Positions 16,983-25,827 of a DNA stretch of 43,362 bases are shown piece after piece. The notes under the pieces are model-generated. The model saw only the letters and a program-made list of their open reading frames with translations, searched no databases and was not told where the DNA came from. Numbering within the stretch: the first letter of the stretch is position 1; each line of letters opens with the position of its first letter. The translations under genes and the position numbers were made by a program. This DNA is from CAYJFD01 sp964369605 (GTDB taxonomy: Bacteria > Bacteroidota > Bacteroidia > Bacteroidales > UBA932): positions 1 to 43,362 of the forward strand of contig CAYJFD010000018.1 of NCBI GenBank assembly GCA_964369605.1, given 5' to 3'.

Positions 16983-19427
16983 GTGAGTAAGATTCAAATA
17001 TTATCTGTCCAAGAGGTATCAGAAATAGATACCTCTTGGGCAGATTTTGTTATAGATAGCAGACTGGTTCAACAGCCTTCAAATACAGTATTCGTCGCAT
17101 TAAAGGGCAGGAAGGCGGATGGCGAAATTTATATATCTGACTTATACAAAATGGGAGTCAGGCATTTTGTCGTTCATAACAGTTATGACGAAGATGTAAA
17201 TTTCCCAGAAGCAAATTTCTATAAAGTACAAGACACACTACAAGCTTTAAGATTCATGGCTGCAAATCACAGGCAAAAATCCAAAGCACAGTTTACTGCC
17301 ATTACAGGGAGTAACGGAAAAACCATAGTGAAAGAGTGGATAGCCCAGATGATAGGTCAAGATAAGAGGCTAGAGAGAAGTCCTAGAAGTTATAATTCTC
17401 AGATAGGAGTGCCACTTTCAATTTTAGGGATTACTCAAGACGCTGAGATCGCAGTAATCGAAGCAGGTGTCTCCCAGAAGGGTGAGATGTCAATGCATCA
17501 CGAAATTATCGCCCCAGAAATAGGAATTTTTACACATTTGGGAGATGCACATGATGAAAATTTTAATAGTAGAAGGGAGAAAATAGTAGAAAAATCAAAG
17601 CTCTTTGAAGCAGTTCAAATACTAATTTGTCAAAATGGAGAAACAGCTGAAATTTTCAAAGACATCTTCGGAAGTGAGAAGAACTTGTGGACGTGGGGAA
17701 GAGAGAGAAATTCAGATCTATGCCTGGTGTCAGAAGAATCTCTCGGCTCAAGATTACTGCTGAGATTTAGACTAACTAAAGAGAACGAAGAGTTCGAAGT
17801 AGATTTTCCTTTTACTGAGAAATCGTCTATTGAAAATTTAATGAGTGTTCTTTCCTATATGTTTGTAATAGGATATACACCAGAGCAAATTATAGAGCGA
17901 ATACCTAATCTTCAGTATATAGCTATGAGGATGGAATTTGCAGAAGGCTTGAATTCGTCATTATTAATTAAGGACTATTATAATTCGGACTTAAGTTCCT
18001 TTAGTATCGCATTAAATACGCTAGAACAGCAAAAAAGTTACACTAAAAAGATATTAATATTATCCGATTTTATAGATATAGGATCAGATTATAGTACTAA
18101 ATACTCGGAGGTAGCTGAACTATTAAAAAATAGGGATGTCGATCACTTTATCGCTGTAGGTGAGCGCTTAGTTGAATACAAACATCTTTTTGATCTTAAG
18201 TCAATGATGTTTTACCAAAATACGGAAGAGTTTTTGAGGTTTCAAAGTAGGGATGATTTTAATCGTGCTGCAGTGCTTATTAAAGGAGCACGAAATTTCA
18301 AATTCGAATTCATCGCTGATTTTCTGTCAAAACAGTTGCATAAGACTGTTTTAGAGGTAGATTTAGATGCTATAATTGAGAACTTGCAGATATTTAGGTC
18401 AAAATTAAAGCCTTCTACAAAACTTGCAGTAATGGTGAAGGCCCTTTCTTATGGGACAGGTGTGAAAGAAGTGGCTACTGCACTACAGCAGCAAGGAGTT
18501 GATTATCTTATGGTAGCATATACTGATGAAGGCGTAAATCTTAGACGAGAAGGAATCAGTTTGCCTATAGCTGTAATGAATCCAGAGCCTCATACTTTTG
18601 CACAAATGATAGAGTTTTCTTTAGAACCTGAAATCTATTCTATGGATATGCTAAGGGACTTTAATTCTGCACTAGAACATTATGGAGTGGAGTCATATCC
18701 TGTTCATATTAAATTTAATACTGGAATGAATCGTTCAGGGTTAGACATAGAAGATATTGATGAACTGATCTTTTTCTTAGGACAGACAAGGAGGATTTTT
18801 GTTAAATCAGTTTTCTCACATCTTGCCTCGAGTGATATCCCTGAGCATGATGACTTTACTCAAGAGCAGTTTGAAATTTTTGATTCGATGGTGGAAAGTT
18901 TACAAACAAAATTATCATATCCTCTATGTAGACATATATTGAATTCAGCAGGAATAGAAAGATTCCCTCAAAGAGAATATGAGATGGTTAGACTAGGAAT
19001 AGGTCTTTATGGTATCTCGGCAACAGATTCGGCTTTAAAAGTAGTAAGTACCTTTAAATCTTATATCGCTTCATTAAGAAAAGTAGAAGCAGGAAAAACT
19101 GTGGGCTATGCAAGAAAAGCTCTCTTGGAAAGAGATAGTATGATAGCAGTTCTACCTATAGGTTATGCAGATGGATTGAATCGTCTTCTAAGTAATGGCG
19201 TAGGAAGTGTATGGGTGAATGGACAGCTAGCTCCGATAATTGGGAATATATGTATGGATGCGTGTATGATAGATGTAACAGGCTTGAAAGTTAGTGTGGG
19301 TGATAGTGTTGAAATATTTGGAGAGCATATTAAAGTCTCAGAATTAGCGCAAAAGTTAAATACTATACCTTATGAGATATTTACAGGTGTCGCTTCAAGA
19401 GTAAAAAGAGTGTATTTTAAAGAGTAA
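16983..19427 (+). CDS. murF-alr: bifunctional UDP-MurNAc-tripeptide:D-Ala-D-Ala ligase / alanine racemase
   Basis: A fusion of two peptidoglycan precursor enzymes, 814 residues, as typically found in Bacteroidetes. The MurF half (1 to about 450) has the ATP-binding motif GSNGKT (109-114) and the Mur ligase middle and C-terminal domains. The alanine racemase half starts near 455 (LEVDLDAIIENLQIFRSKL). Its PLP-binding Lys486 lies in VMVKALSYGTG, where the usual context is KA-x-AYG-x-G. The C-terminal part has TVGYARKA with the second catalytic Tyr, and LPIGYADGLNR. The start is GTG. It makes D-Ala and adds D-Ala-D-Ala to the stem peptide, in the cytoplasm. Confidence 0.96.
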   Translation: MSKIQILSVQEVSEIDTSWADFVIDSRLVQQPSNTVFVALKGRKADGEIYISDLYKMGVRHFVVHNSYDEDVNFPEANFYKVQDTLQALRFMAANHRQKSKAQFTAITGSNGKTIVKEWIAQMIGQDKRLERSPRSYNSQIGVPLSILGITQDAEIAVIEAGVSQKGEMSMHHEIIAPEIGIFTHLGDAHDENFNSRREKIVEKSKLFEAVQILICQNGETAEIFKDIFGSEKNLWTWGRERNSDLCLVSEESLGSRLLLRFRLTKENEEFEVDFPFTEKSSIENLMSVLSYMFVIGYTPEQIIERIPNLQYIAMRMEFAEGLNSSLLIKDYYNSDLSSFSIALNTLEQQKSYTKKILILSDFIDIGSDYSTKYSEVAELLKNRDVDHFIAVGERLVEYKHLFDLKSMMFYQNTEEFLRFQSRDDFNRAAVLIKGARNFKFEFIADFLSKQLHKTVLEVDLDAIIENLQIFRSKLKPSTKLAVMVKALSYGTGVKEVATALQQQGVDYLMVAYTDEGVNLRREGISLPIAVMNPEPHTFAQMIEFSLEPEIYSMDMLRDFNSALEHYGVESYPVHIKFNTGMNRSGLDIEDIDELIFFLGQTRRIFVKSVFSHLASSDIPEHDDFTQEQFEIFDSMVESLQTKLSYPLCRHILNSAGIERFPQREYEMVRLGIGLYGISATDSALKVVSTFKSYIASLRKVEAGKTVGYARKALLERDSMIAVLPIGYADGLNRLLSNGVGSVWVNGQLAPIIGNICMDACMIDVTGLKVSVGDSVEIFGEHIKVSELAQKLNTIPYEIFTGVASRVKRVYFKE

Positions 19428-19438
19428 GTTAGCTAAAA

Positions 19439-21409
19439 TTATGGATCTACATCTATGCAGATATCATATAGCTTTATCTCAGATAGTGCATTGAAAAGCC
19501 TTGCTTTAGTAGGCCCTAAATTCTGATCTCTTTTAAGATGGAGGTGAAACTGAACTATATGTTCTTTATTTTTCATTTCAATAGGTGCAGGAATAGGTCC
19601 TATATAGTCTTGTATTCCACAAGTTTTGATGCACTCTTGTACTTCTCTTGATCTTTGATTAAGAGTCCTCGTATTTCTGTGTTTAATACTTATAGTAATC
19701 AGCCTTACATAAGGAGGATACAAAAACTCCTTTCTTTCTTGTAGTAAATTCTCAGCCTTTGTAAAGACATTGTGCTCTGGCTGATATGTTTGAATTAGGA
19801 GTTTTCCTTGTTTCTCACGCCTTCCACTTCTCCCCATAAGTTGAATAAACAAAGACAATGCTTTCTCATCACTTCTGAAATTCGGAATAGCGAAAAGACT
19901 CTCTGCTTGGATAACTACAACTAGGGTCAGATTTTCAAAGTCAAAGCCTTTGGTTATCATTTGAGTTCCTACAAGTATGTCTATATCACCTTTAGTGAAA
20001 TCTTTGATTAGCTTATCTTGCTGAGTCTTTGTGCTAGCAGTGTCTGAATCAAACCTTGCAACCCTAGCTTCAGAAAATAAAATCTTCATCTCGTCTTCAA
20101 TCATTTCTGTACCACTGCCAATAGGTTTTAAAAGATAAGATGAGCACTTTGAGCAAAATAATTCCTTTTGCTCATTCCTTTTTACAGAACGTTTATAATT
20201 ACAGTGATGACAACTAAGTGACGAATTAAAGTTATGATAACTTAAGTATACATTACATCTAGGACATTGTGGAATATCTCCACACTCTTGACATAGAACA
20301 CTAGTAGAATATGCTCTGCGTGAACGAAAGACCAAACATTGCTCGCCTTTTCCAAGTGTATGCTTAATCTCATCTATTACCTTGTAAGAAAAAAGCCCTT
20401 TAATAGCCCTCTTGCGAGCCTCCTTTTTCATATCAACTATTTCAAGGATAGCATCTTTGCTACTATGATATCTCTCGCTGAGCATCACCTGCGTAAATCT
20501 TCCAATATTTACATTGTGAAGAGATTCGAAGGATGGTGTTGCGGAGCCAAGAATAACCCTAGAGTTAAATATCCTAGAGAGAAAAATAGCAGCGTCGCGT
20601 CCATTATAGCGAGGATTTGGACTGTCTTGCTTGTAAGAACTATCGTGCTCCTCGTCGATTATAATCAGCCCTAGATGTTTAAAGGGAAGAAAGACGGCAG
20701 ATCTAAGTCCTACTACCAAATATGCTTGCTCAGGACCCTGTTCTCTTAGCTTTGAGAGAAGCAGTCTGCGTTTAGCCAGTGTCTGTTTTGAATGAAAAAC
20801 TAGAACTTTATCTTGGAATATTTTTTCAAGTCTATGAGAAAGCTGCTGAGATATAGCCACCTCAGGTAGTAGGTAGAGGGCATTTTTCCCACTCTCAAGA
20901 CACTCTTTAATCTGATGTATGTATATTTCAGTTTTTCCGGAACCTGTAATGCCATTTAGGAGTACAATCTTCTTTTCTTTATGAAGCTTCGCAATATCTT
21001 CGTTTGCCCTAGCTTGAGCTGGACTCAAGGTAGGAATTGGGCTTAGTTTCGGGAGTTTTGACGCTTGAATCCTTGCCGAGGGTGTGTAAATGCCTTGAAG
21101 ACTTAGTGGCTTGGCTGCCTTAAATATTTCCCCAAGACTGCACATATAGTAAGTTGAAATATCTTTCCAAAGGGCTATTTCTGTTTCTCTGACAAAAGGA
21201 TAGTCAAGAAAATTTATAACAGGCTTTAGTTTGTCTGGGTTAAAGTCAATAGTATTAGTTACTTCTAAAATGACTCCAATACATAATTTGCCTTTTAAAT
21301 AAACTTCTACCCACGCACCAACACTAATACAAGATGTAAGTTCTTCGGGCACGGAGTACGTAAGTGCTTCGTGCATCTTGACAGGTAGAATTACTTTTAC
21401 AAAAGGCAT
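19439..21409 (-). CDS. priA: primosomal replication protein N' (PriA helicase)
   Basis: PriA restarts stalled replication forks. Visible are the N-terminal DNA-binding domain (VKVILPVKMHEALTYSVPEEL), Walker A LLNGITGSGKTE, the DEEH box (IIIDEEHD), and paired zinc-binding cysteines (CQECGDIPQCPRC, CHHCNY, CSKCSSY). Helicase motifs V-VI follow (LVGTQMITKGFDFENLTLVVV, QLMGRSGRREKQG). The ATG at 21409 is chosen instead of the one 10 codons upstream. The -7 element on this strand at 21448-21441 places the transcription start near 21434, inside the longer version. Convergent with murF-alr, with only 11 bases between the stops. Confidence 0.96.
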   Translation of the reverse strand: MPFVKVILPVKMHEALTYSVPEELTSCISVGAWVEVYLKGKLCIGVILEVTNTIDFNPDKLKPVINFLDYPFVRETEIALWKDISTYYMCSLGEIFKAAKPLSLQGIYTPSARIQASKLPKLSPIPTLSPAQARANEDIAKLHKEKKIVLLNGITGSGKTEIYIHQIKECLESGKNALYLLPEVAISQQLSHRLEKIFQDKVLVFHSKQTLAKRRLLLSKLREQGPEQAYLVVGLRSAVFLPFKHLGLIIIDEEHDSSYKQDSPNPRYNGRDAAIFLSRIFNSRVILGSATPSFESLHNVNIGRFTQVMLSERYHSSKDAILEIVDMKKEARKRAIKGLFSYKVIDEIKHTLGKGEQCLVFRSRRAYSTSVLCQECGDIPQCPRCNVYLSYHNFNSSLSCHHCNYKRSVKRNEQKELFCSKCSSYLLKPIGSGTEMIEDEMKILFSEARVARFDSDTASTKTQQDKLIKDFTKGDIDILVGTQMITKGFDFENLTLVVVIQAESLFAIPNFRSDEKALSLFIQLMGRSGRREKQGKLLIQTYQPEHNVFTKAENLLQERKEFLYPPYVRLITISIKHRNTRTLNQRSREVQECIKTCGIQDYIGPIPAPIEMKNKEHIVQFHLHLKRDQNLGPTKARLFNALSEIKLYDICIDVDP

Positions 21410-21440
21410 TAGTAAGGAGGTATTGCTGTTAAAAAACAAA

Positions 21441-21448
21441 CAAAGATA
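21441..21448 (-). promoter_or_regulatory. -7 promoter element for priA
   Basis: On the minus strand the bases read TATCTTTG, matching TAnnTTTG. A start near 21434 gives a leader of about 25 bases before the ATG at 21409. No clear -33 TTTG was found. Confidence 0.5.
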
Positions 21449-21485
21449 CTAAAAAAAGAGTTATTTCCCTTGTGCGCCCCTATTA

Positions 21486-22394
21486 CTATTTAATCGATAG
21501 TAGCTTCTTTTCCATTACAAGCTCCTGTGCATCTTCGCTAGGAGAACAGTACATTACGCTTCTAATATAATCCCCCTCACAGCAGGTGTAGTCGTAGTAT
21601 GCTCTTTCACTTTGACTTAGATTCTCTATATCTACGATTTTAGCTTCAAGTTTACGAAATTCCTCAATAGAAGTGCTATCTGAATGCTTAACGAATACTA
21701 TCCTTCGAGCTATTGGATTATGACTGAAGTCATGAGAAAGGTACATACCCTTAATAATATTTGGTTTGTTGTATAATGGAAGCTGAAGTGAAATATTTCT
21801 TAATCCGAATAATCTATTGCCCTGTTCATTTATTAATATGTAACCTACCTGATGTGATGTAAATATAGCTACACCATTATATTCAATATTATGATAATTA
21901 ATAAAACTCACCTTTGGCATAATCTCTCCTTTCTCTATCCCAGAAATTAAATATGGTTCTATCTTTAGAGCATCCTTATATGAAGATCTGCTATACGATA
22001 AGTAAATCCCACTGTAATTATTTGCTTGAGTTAGGTGCTTAGTAGCCTCTTGTTGGATATCACCAAAAAAGGCATTGTCGACACTATTATATGCTACGAA
22101 GGTATTATTGCTCGCATCTAAAAGTTCCTTTTCCATCGAATCAAGGATTTCATAAAATCTTTTTTTAGATACATTATTTACTAATTGAATAGATTCTTCA
22201 AGCGCAGAGTCGAAATCGTTACCATTAGAAACCATATCGATAATGGATGGCAATACAGTCGAGTAAAGTGCAGAAAGTACACTCGAAGAAATAAAGACGC
22301 TTTCTGCTATGTCCTTCATCTTTGCACCACTGTCACGAAACTGCTTAATTTTTATATAAATATTTGATATTCTGTCAATCGGGGTTTTACTCAT
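21486..22394 (-). CDS. putative regulator of the adjacent phosphonate operon
   Basis: A protein of 302 residues that I do not recognise as a named family. The N-terminal part (DRISNIYIKIKQFRDSGAKMKDIAESVFISSSVLSALYSTVLPSII, about 8-52) has the spacing of a helix-turn-helix like those of XRE-type regulators. The rest looks like an alpha/beta ligand-sensing region, with no membrane segments. It is transcribed divergently from the transporter-phnX-phnW-porin operon, with an iterated operator-like array between, which suggests a local regulator sensing AEP or a breakdown product. The ATG at 22394 is chosen; the longer frame starts at TTG 22415 within a -7-like CTTTGC. Function is inferred from context. 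Confidence 0.7.
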   Translation of the reverse strand: MSKTPIDRISNIYIKIKQFRDSGAKMKDIAESVFISSSVLSALYSTVLPSIIDMVSNGNDFDSALEESIQLVNNVSKKRFYEILDSMEKELLDASNNTFVAYNSVDNAFFGDIQQEATKHLTQANNYSGIYLSYSRSSYKDALKIEPYLISGIEKGEIMPKVSFINYHNIEYNGVAIFTSHQVGYILINEQGNRLFGLRNISLQLPLYNKPNIIKGMYLSHDFSHNPIARRIVFVKHSDSTSIEEFRKLEAKIVDIENLSQSERAYYDYTCCEGDYIRSVMYCSPSEDAQELVMEKKLLSIK

Positions 22395-22429
22395 CTTTAT
22401 AAGGTGTTTTTGCAAAGAAAATGATAAAT

Positions 22430-22481
22430 TATTACATAAGAGTTTCGGAAATATTACATTAATATTACATTAATATTGCAC
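22430..22481. promoter_or_regulatory. phased operator array in the divergent phosphonate promoter region
   Basis: TATTACAT occurs at 22430, 22452 and 22463, with TATTGCAC at 22474. The spacings are 22, 11 and 11 bases, so all copies lie on one face of the helix. The array sits between the regulator start (22394) and the -7-like element of the phn operon (22548). Confidence 0.55.
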
Positions 22482-22547
22482 ATATTAAGTTTGTTTTTTA
22501 ACAGTAATTATTCATCATTAATCATTTTTTATCTTCTACCTTAGTCT

Positions 22548-22555
22548 CACTTTTG
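22548..22555 (+). promoter_or_regulatory. probable -7 element of the phosphonate operon
   Basis: CACTTTTG differs from TAnnTTTG by one base and lies 26 bases before the transporter ATG. No convincing -33 TTTG is present, which would fit an activator-dependent promoter. Confidence 0.35.
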
Positions 22556-22581
22556 CAATCGAAAATTTAAAAAAAGAAAAA

Positions 22582-23874
22582 ATGTTTGCTAACTTGATTG
22601 AGAAGATTAAAAACAACAAAGAACTAAAACGTATCTTATTTATCCTATGGGCGGGTGGAACAGCACTATTGAGCTATTCTTTAGTATATATGCTAAGAAA
22701 ACCTTTTACCGCAGGAGTCTATGAAGATTTAGAGTTCTTCGGAATAGAATATAAAGTTGCAGTAACAACGATACAGATCATAGGATACCTAATAGCGAAG
22801 TTTGCAGGAATCAAATTAATCTCAGAATTAAAAAGAGAGCAGAGATTTAAGTTTTTTGCTATTTCAGTACTTTTAGCACAGTTTTCACTTGTTTTATTTG
22901 GTCTGATGCCTCTACCTTATAATGCACTTGCTATGTTTCTTAACGGATTATCGCTAGGATGTATGTGGGGAGTAATCTTTAGCTTCATCGAGGGGCGTAA
23001 GGTAACAGATGTGTTAGCAAGTATTTTAAGTGTTAGTATCGTTTTTAGCTCAGGTTTAGCAAAGAGTGTCGGTATATTTTTAATGAAAGACTTAGGGGTA
23101 AGCCAATTTTGGATGCCTGCAGTCATAGGTGCAGTAGCTCTTCCATTATTATTCTTAACAGCATATTCTTTAATCAAGCTACCTCACCCAGACGGTAGTG
23201 ACCAAGAACAGCGTTGTGAAAGGAAAGCTATAGATAAAGGAGAGAGAAAGTCAATTTTCCGTAAGTATATGCCAATACTTGTGCTAATATTAGCTGCGAA
23301 CTTCCTAATCGTAACTCTAAGAGACTTAAAAGAAGATTTCCTTGTGAATATCATAGATATGAGTGACCAATCATCTTGGCTATTTGCTAAAGTAGATACA
23401 ATCGTTACAATTATCATCCTAGTATTATTCGCGGCATCGTCGTTCATCAAAAAGAATATAACTGTTCTAGTAGCACTATTGGCTGTAGTAGTTCTTTCAA
23501 ATCTAACGATGGCTTACATCTCCTTAAACTACGAAAGTCTTCAGTTATCAACAGTGACTTGGTTATTTATGCAGAGTTTACCACTGTATATCGCTTACCT
23601 AGCGTTCCAGTCAGTGTTCTTTGATAGATTTATAGCATGTTTTAAAATCAAAGGAAATGTGGGCTACTTTATCGCATTAATCGATTTCGTAGGTTACCTG
23701 GGAACAGTAACTGTATTATCAATAAAAGAAATATTTCATATAGATTTCAACTGGTTTGAGGCTTATAATACCTTCTCTGCTGGTATCGGTATTTTCTCAG
23801 CAGTAGCCTTCTCCTTATCTATATTCTTCTTGATCTCTACTTATAAGAAGGAAAAACAACTAAAAAGTATATAA
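22582..23874 (+). CDS. DUF5690-family MFS-like transporter, probable AEP uptake
   Basis: An inner-membrane protein of 430 residues with about 12 membrane segments and a basic loop near the middle (HPDGSDQEQRCERKAIDKGERKS). It matches DUF5690 by pattern. Near residues 33-45, YSLVYMLRKPFTAG resembles the Y-x-x-RK-x-F motif of organophosphate:phosphate antiporters such as GlpT and UhpT, a class that moves anionic phospho-compounds. It is the first gene of an operon with phnX and phnW, 23 bases apart from phnX. Uptake of 2-aminoethylphosphonate or phosphonoacetaldehyde is inferred from linkage and the motif; no binding or transport ATP machinery is encoded nearby. Confidence 0.85.
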   Translation: MFANLIEKIKNNKELKRILFILWAGGTALLSYSLVYMLRKPFTAGVYEDLEFFGIEYKVAVTTIQIIGYLIAKFAGIKLISELKREQRFKFFAISVLLAQFSLVLFGLMPLPYNALAMFLNGLSLGCMWGVIFSFIEGRKVTDVLASILSVSIVFSSGLAKSVGIFLMKDLGVSQFWMPAVIGAVALPLLFLTAYSLIKLPHPDGSDQEQRCERKAIDKGERKSIFRKYMPILVLILAANFLIVTLRDLKEDFLVNIIDMSDQSSWLFAKVDTIVTIIILVLFAASSFIKKNITVLVALLAVVVLSNLTMAYISLNYESLQLSTVTWLFMQSLPLYIAYLAFQSVFFDRFIACFKIKGNVGYFIALIDFVGYLGTVTVLSIKEIFHIDFNWFEAYNTFSAGIGIFSAVAFSLSIFFLISTYKKEKQLKSI

Positions 23875-23897
23875 CAACCAATATAATATTAAAGAAA

Positions 23898-24683
23898 ATG
23901 AAAAGAATTGAATGTGTAATTTTTGACTGGGCAGGAACAGTCGTAGATTATGGGTGTTTTGCACCAGTAGCAGCTTTTGTTAAAGCGTTTAATGAAATGA
24001 AAATCGAACTTGCTATCGAAGAAGCTCGTGGCCCAATGGGTATGACTAAAATAGATCATATCAGAGAGCTTTTCAAACTTGAAAGCGTATCAAGCCAGTT
24101 TAGTGCTCTTAATGGAAGACAGTGGACAGAGGAAGATGTGATAGCAGTAAATCGTAACTTTGAGAGTCACTTGTTTGCTTCACTTTCAGAATTTACTCAA
24201 CCTATTCCTTACGCACTTGACTGTGTTGCAACACTACGTGAGCAAGGGCTTAAAATAGGATCTACTTCAGGATATACTGCGAAAATGATGGATATCGTTG
24301 TGCCTGGAGCTAAAGCAAATGGCTATTCTCCTGATTGTTATGTAACTTCAGATGGCTTACCTGGTGGAAGACCTATGCCATTTATGATATATCAGAATAT
24401 GATTAATCTAGCAGTTGAGTCACCAAAGACTATCGTTAAAGTTGGTGATACTATCTCTGACATTAAAGAAGGAGTAAATGCAGGAGTATGGAGTGTAGGT
24501 GTGATTATGGGAAGTAGCGAACTAGGCCTTAGCGAAGAAGATGCTAAGACAATAGATCCACAAACTCTTGCGCCTATGATCGAAAAAGTAAGAGCTAAAT
24601 TTATGGATGCTGGAGCTCATTACACTATTCTTCACCTAGGTGAATTACCAGCATTAATCGAAACAATTAACAACGAATTATAA
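23898..24683 (+). CDS. phnX: phosphonoacetaldehyde hydrolase
   Basis: PhnX splits phosphonoacetaldehyde into acetaldehyde and phosphate by a Schiff-base mechanism. It is a HAD-superfamily enzyme of 261 residues. Visible features are the nucleophile motif FDWAGTVVD (Asp10, with Ala at the position where most HAD phosphatases have Asp12), the cap-domain Lys51 in MGMTKIDHI that forms the imine, and the Mg-binding motif VGDTISDIKEG. The second enzyme of AEP breakdown in this operon, it is flanked by the transporter and phnW with 20-23 base gaps. Confidence 0.96.
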   Translation: MKRIECVIFDWAGTVVDYGCFAPVAAFVKAFNEMKIELAIEEARGPMGMTKIDHIRELFKLESVSSQFSALNGRQWTEEDVIAVNRNFESHLFASLSEFTQPIPYALDCVATLREQGLKIGSTSGYTAKMMDIVVPGAKANGYSPDCYVTSDGLPGGRPMPFMIYQNMINLAVESPKTIVKVGDTISDIKEGVNAGVWSVGVIMGSSELGLSEEDAKTIDPQTLAPMIEKVRAKFMDAGAHYTILHLGELPALIETINNEL

Positions 24684-24703
24684 TCAGATAAAATACAAGT
24701 ATT

Positions 24704-25804
24704 ATGGAATCAATGGAAAGACCTTATATATTATTGACGCCTGGTCCGTTAACAACTTCAAACAGAGTAAGAAGCGCTATGTTAAAAGACTGGTGTACTT
24801 GGGATGCTGATTATAACTTAAACATCGTTCAAAACATTCGTCAAGAATTATTATCCCTAGCAAAAATAGAATCAGACAACTATACTACAGTACTATTACA
24901 AGGAAGTGGTACTTATAGTGTTGAGGCAGCAGTTTCTTGTTGTGTTTCATCTAATGACAAATTATTAGTTGTAGCAAACGGAGCGTACGGAGATAGAATA
25001 GGAGAGATCTGTACTTACAGTAAGATAAATCACACTCTACTTAGCCTAGAGGAGACAGAGCTAGTAACAGCAGATTTAGTTAAAGAAGCCTTACAAAATG
25101 ATTCAGAAATAACTCACGTAGCAGTAGTACACTGTGAGACAACAACAGGTATTCTTAACCCTATAGAGGAGATCGCTGTGGTAGTGAAAGAAGCTGGAAA
25201 GATATTTATTGTAGACGCTATGAGTTCTTTCGGAGGTATTCCTATCTCTGTTGAGGAATTAGGAATAGACGTAATCATAAGTAGTGCAAATAAGTGTATT
25301 CAAGGTGTTCCTGGTTTTGGATTCATCATCATAAGAAAAGATGTTCTTGAAACTACAAAAGGAAACTCCCCAAGCCTATCACTAGATATTTACGAGCAGT
25401 GCAAATGTATGGACAAAGGTGAAGGAAAATGGCGTTTTACATCTCCAACTCACGTAGTTAGAGCATTTGCAGAAGCTGTGCAAGAATTAAAAGACGAGGG
25501 AGGAATCGAGGCAAGATACCAAAGATATAAGGAAAATAATAGGGTTTTAATAGAGGGTATGCGTAAGGCAGGATATACTCCACTTTTACCAGAGAACATC
25601 CAGAGTCCAATTATTTCTTCGTTCTTATATCCAAATGACGAATTCTCTTTTGAGGCATTCTATTACAAGTTAAAGGATCAAGGATTCGTAATTTATCCTG
25701 GTAAGATATCAAAGCATTTGACATTCAGAATAGGTAACATCGGCGATGTATACCCAGAGGACTTTGCAAAATTAACAGAGGTAATCGCTGAATTAAACAA
25801 GTAA
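24704..25804 (+). CDS. phnW: 2-aminoethylphosphonate:pyruvate transaminase
   Basis: PhnW transfers the amino group of AEP to pyruvate, giving phosphonoacetaldehyde and alanine. It is a fold-type I PLP enzyme of 366 residues. It shows the family N terminus RPYILLTPGPLTTSNRVR, the PLP-ring motif VDAMSSFGG, the Schiff-base Lys197 in ISSANKCIQGVPGFGFIII, and FRIGNIGDV near the C terminus. Start could be 24704 or the ATG three codons later. It feeds PhnX directly; alanine and acetaldehyde are the carbon and nitrogen products. Confidence 0.96.
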   Translation: MESMERPYILLTPGPLTTSNRVRSAMLKDWCTWDADYNLNIVQNIRQELLSLAKIESDNYTTVLLQGSGTYSVEAAVSCCVSSNDKLLVVANGAYGDRIGEICTYSKINHTLLSLEETELVTADLVKEALQNDSEITHVAVVHCETTTGILNPIEEIAVVVKEAGKIFIVDAMSSFGGIPISVEELGIDVIISSANKCIQGVPGFGFIIIRKDVLETTKGNSPSLSLDIYEQCKCMDKGEGKWRFTSPTHVVRAFAEAVQELKDEGGIEARYQRYKENNRVLIEGMRKAGYTPLLPENIQSPIISSFLYPNDEFSFEAFYYKLKDQGFVIYPGKISKHLTFRIGNIGDVYPEDFAKLTEVIAELNK

Positions 25805-25827
25805 AATAAACATAAAAGATAAAGACA

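Noticed and set aside
20339..20674. Plus-strand open frame of 111 codons inside priA
   Set aside because: Antisense to the helicase core of priA, with no similarity to a known family and no spacing to a promoter.
22185..22367. Plus-strand open frame of 60 codons within the putative phosphonate regulator
   Set aside because: Antisense to the helix-turn-helix region of the longer gene; no start signals or recognisable sequence.
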